Source: a bacterium (GTDB lineage Bacteria; Cyanobacteriota; Vampirovibrionia; Obscuribacterales; Obscuribacteraceae). Taken from it: a DNA stretch of 6,101 nucleotides. The position numbers and the translations under genes are program-made. Shown piece after piece: positions 5,590 to 6,101 of this stretch. Location: contig JAUIJG010000323.1 of the NCBI GenBank assembly GCA_030431355.1, positions 1 to 6,101 on the forward strand. The letters are read 5' to 3'. The notes beneath the pieces were generated by a model that did no database searches, was not told the DNA's origin, and saw only the letters and a list, made by a program, of their open reading frames with translations. Each line of letters starts with the position of its first letter. Positions within the stretch are counted from its first letter, which is position 1.

Positions 5590-6101
5590 ATGGATCCGGA
5601 GTTTATCGCCAAACTGCAAGCCGCTTTCAAAGAAGAAGCCAGCGAGCATCTTCAGTCTATCGGTGCAGCTTGCCTGGCCCTGGAAAAAGAGCCCGGTGCC
5701 GGAGATCAGATCGAAAAGTTGCTGAGAGTGTTCCACAGCTTGAAAGGCTCAGCCAGAGCCGTCAATCTGAATGGAGTTGAGAGAGTTTGCCAGCTGACGG
5801 AATCAATTTTAATCCGATATAAAGACAAGATGCCGCCTGTGGAGGTAATTGAGATTCTCGCCCTGACCACAGTGGAGATTCAGCGAACCGTCGACAAACT
5901 AGGCCTCGAAGATCAAGAAAAACCTATTGAAGCCGAACTTGAACCGGTCATAGAAAGATTAGCCGAGATAGAAGCAAGGGAAGACCAGCAAGAGACGAAG
6001 AAGGAGGAAAGCCCAAGAGAACAAGAGAGTCAAACCGATTCAGCCATGAAAGAGACTGATAGCTTCAAGCGACCGGATGAGATTCCGAAGAAGTCCGCCT
6101 C
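5590..6101 (+). CDS. cheA: CheA histidine kinase, N-terminal part (3' end outside window)
   Basis: Open from the ATG at 5590 to the window edge: 170 codons and two bases. Residues 1 to about 112 form an HPt (P1) domain: FKEEASEHLQSI in the first helix (13-24) and the phosphorylation motif FHSLKGSARAVNL (48-60) with His49 as the phospho-accepting histidine. From about 115 the sequence becomes a strongly charged, Glu/Lys/Gln-rich linker without predicted fold, as between P1 and the next domain in CheA. The kinase core (P3-P5) and any fused receiver lie beyond the edge. Spacing of two bases from the cheW stop and GGAGG at 5572-5576 (thirteen bases upstream, rather long) support this start and co-translation. 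CheA autophosphorylates in the receptor array and passes phosphate to a CheY-type receiver; FrzE-like CheA-CheY fusion is possible but not visible. Confidence 0.93.
   Translation, partial: MDPEFIAKLQAAFKEEASEHLQSIGAACLALEKEPGAGDQIEKLLRVFHSLKGSARAVNLNGVERVCQLTESILIRYKDKMPPVEVIEILALTTVEIQRTVDKLGLEDQEKPIEAELEPVIERLAEIEAREDQQETKKEESPREQESQTDSAMKETDSFKRPDEIPKKSA

Noticed and set aside
5920..6101. Frameshift or wrong frame at the end of cheA
   Set aside because: The Glu/Lys/Gln-rich sequence is the normal kind of flexible linker after the HPt domain, and the frame stays open to the edge.

Overview
The window carries two divergently oriented blocks. On the minus strand, from about 1184 down past the left edge, lie two genes of an Mla-type (MCE) phospholipid transporter: a divergent MlaE-family permease and, overlapping it by 4 bases, the first 136 codons of an MlaD/MCE-domain protein. 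On the plus strand, from 1344 to the right edge, lies a chemosensory cluster: cheW-like 1, cheW-like 2, a soluble methyl-accepting chemotaxis protein (MCP), cheR with C-terminal TPRs, a third cheW, and the start of cheA (HPt domain and linker only; cut by the window edge). No RNA genes, CRISPR arrays or complete mobile elements were seen.

The chemosensory genes are tightly packed (4-base overlap, 50-base gap, 2-base gap, 2-base gap), except for a 152-base gap before the MCP gene. They look like one or two transcription units encoding one complete core array: receptor, coupling proteins, methyltransferase and kinase. CheB and CheY are not in the window and may follow cheA or be fused to it. 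The content (two consecutive CheW-like genes, then a cytoplasmic receptor with no membrane segment, then CheR-TPR) resembles the Frz system of Myxococcus (FrzA, FrzB, FrzCD, FrzF) more than an E. coli-type pathway. Such alternative systems often control surface motility or other non-flagellar outputs; the output here is not visible.

The most unusual element is the receptor itself. Its first ~58 residues form a helix-turn-helix of the kind found in IS3/IS66-type transposase OrfA proteins, joined in frame to an otherwise ordinary MCP signalling hairpin. This suggests a receptor array held on DNA, or one that acts on DNA. FrzCD of Myxococcus is known to bind the nucleoid through a basic N-terminal tail; here a folded HTH occupies the same place. 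The gap in front of the gene holds a conspicuous group of ACTA/TAGT tetramers and short dyads that could be tested as its binding site.

Organism: a diderm (outer-membrane) bacterium is implied by the MCE/MlaE genes. Base composition looks close to 50% G+C, Shine-Dalgarno sequences are strong for most genes, and GTG starts are used. The sequence does not allow a confident phylum call; a deltaproteobacterium-like or deep-branching lineage such as non-photosynthetic relatives of cyanobacteria would fit, but this is a guess.
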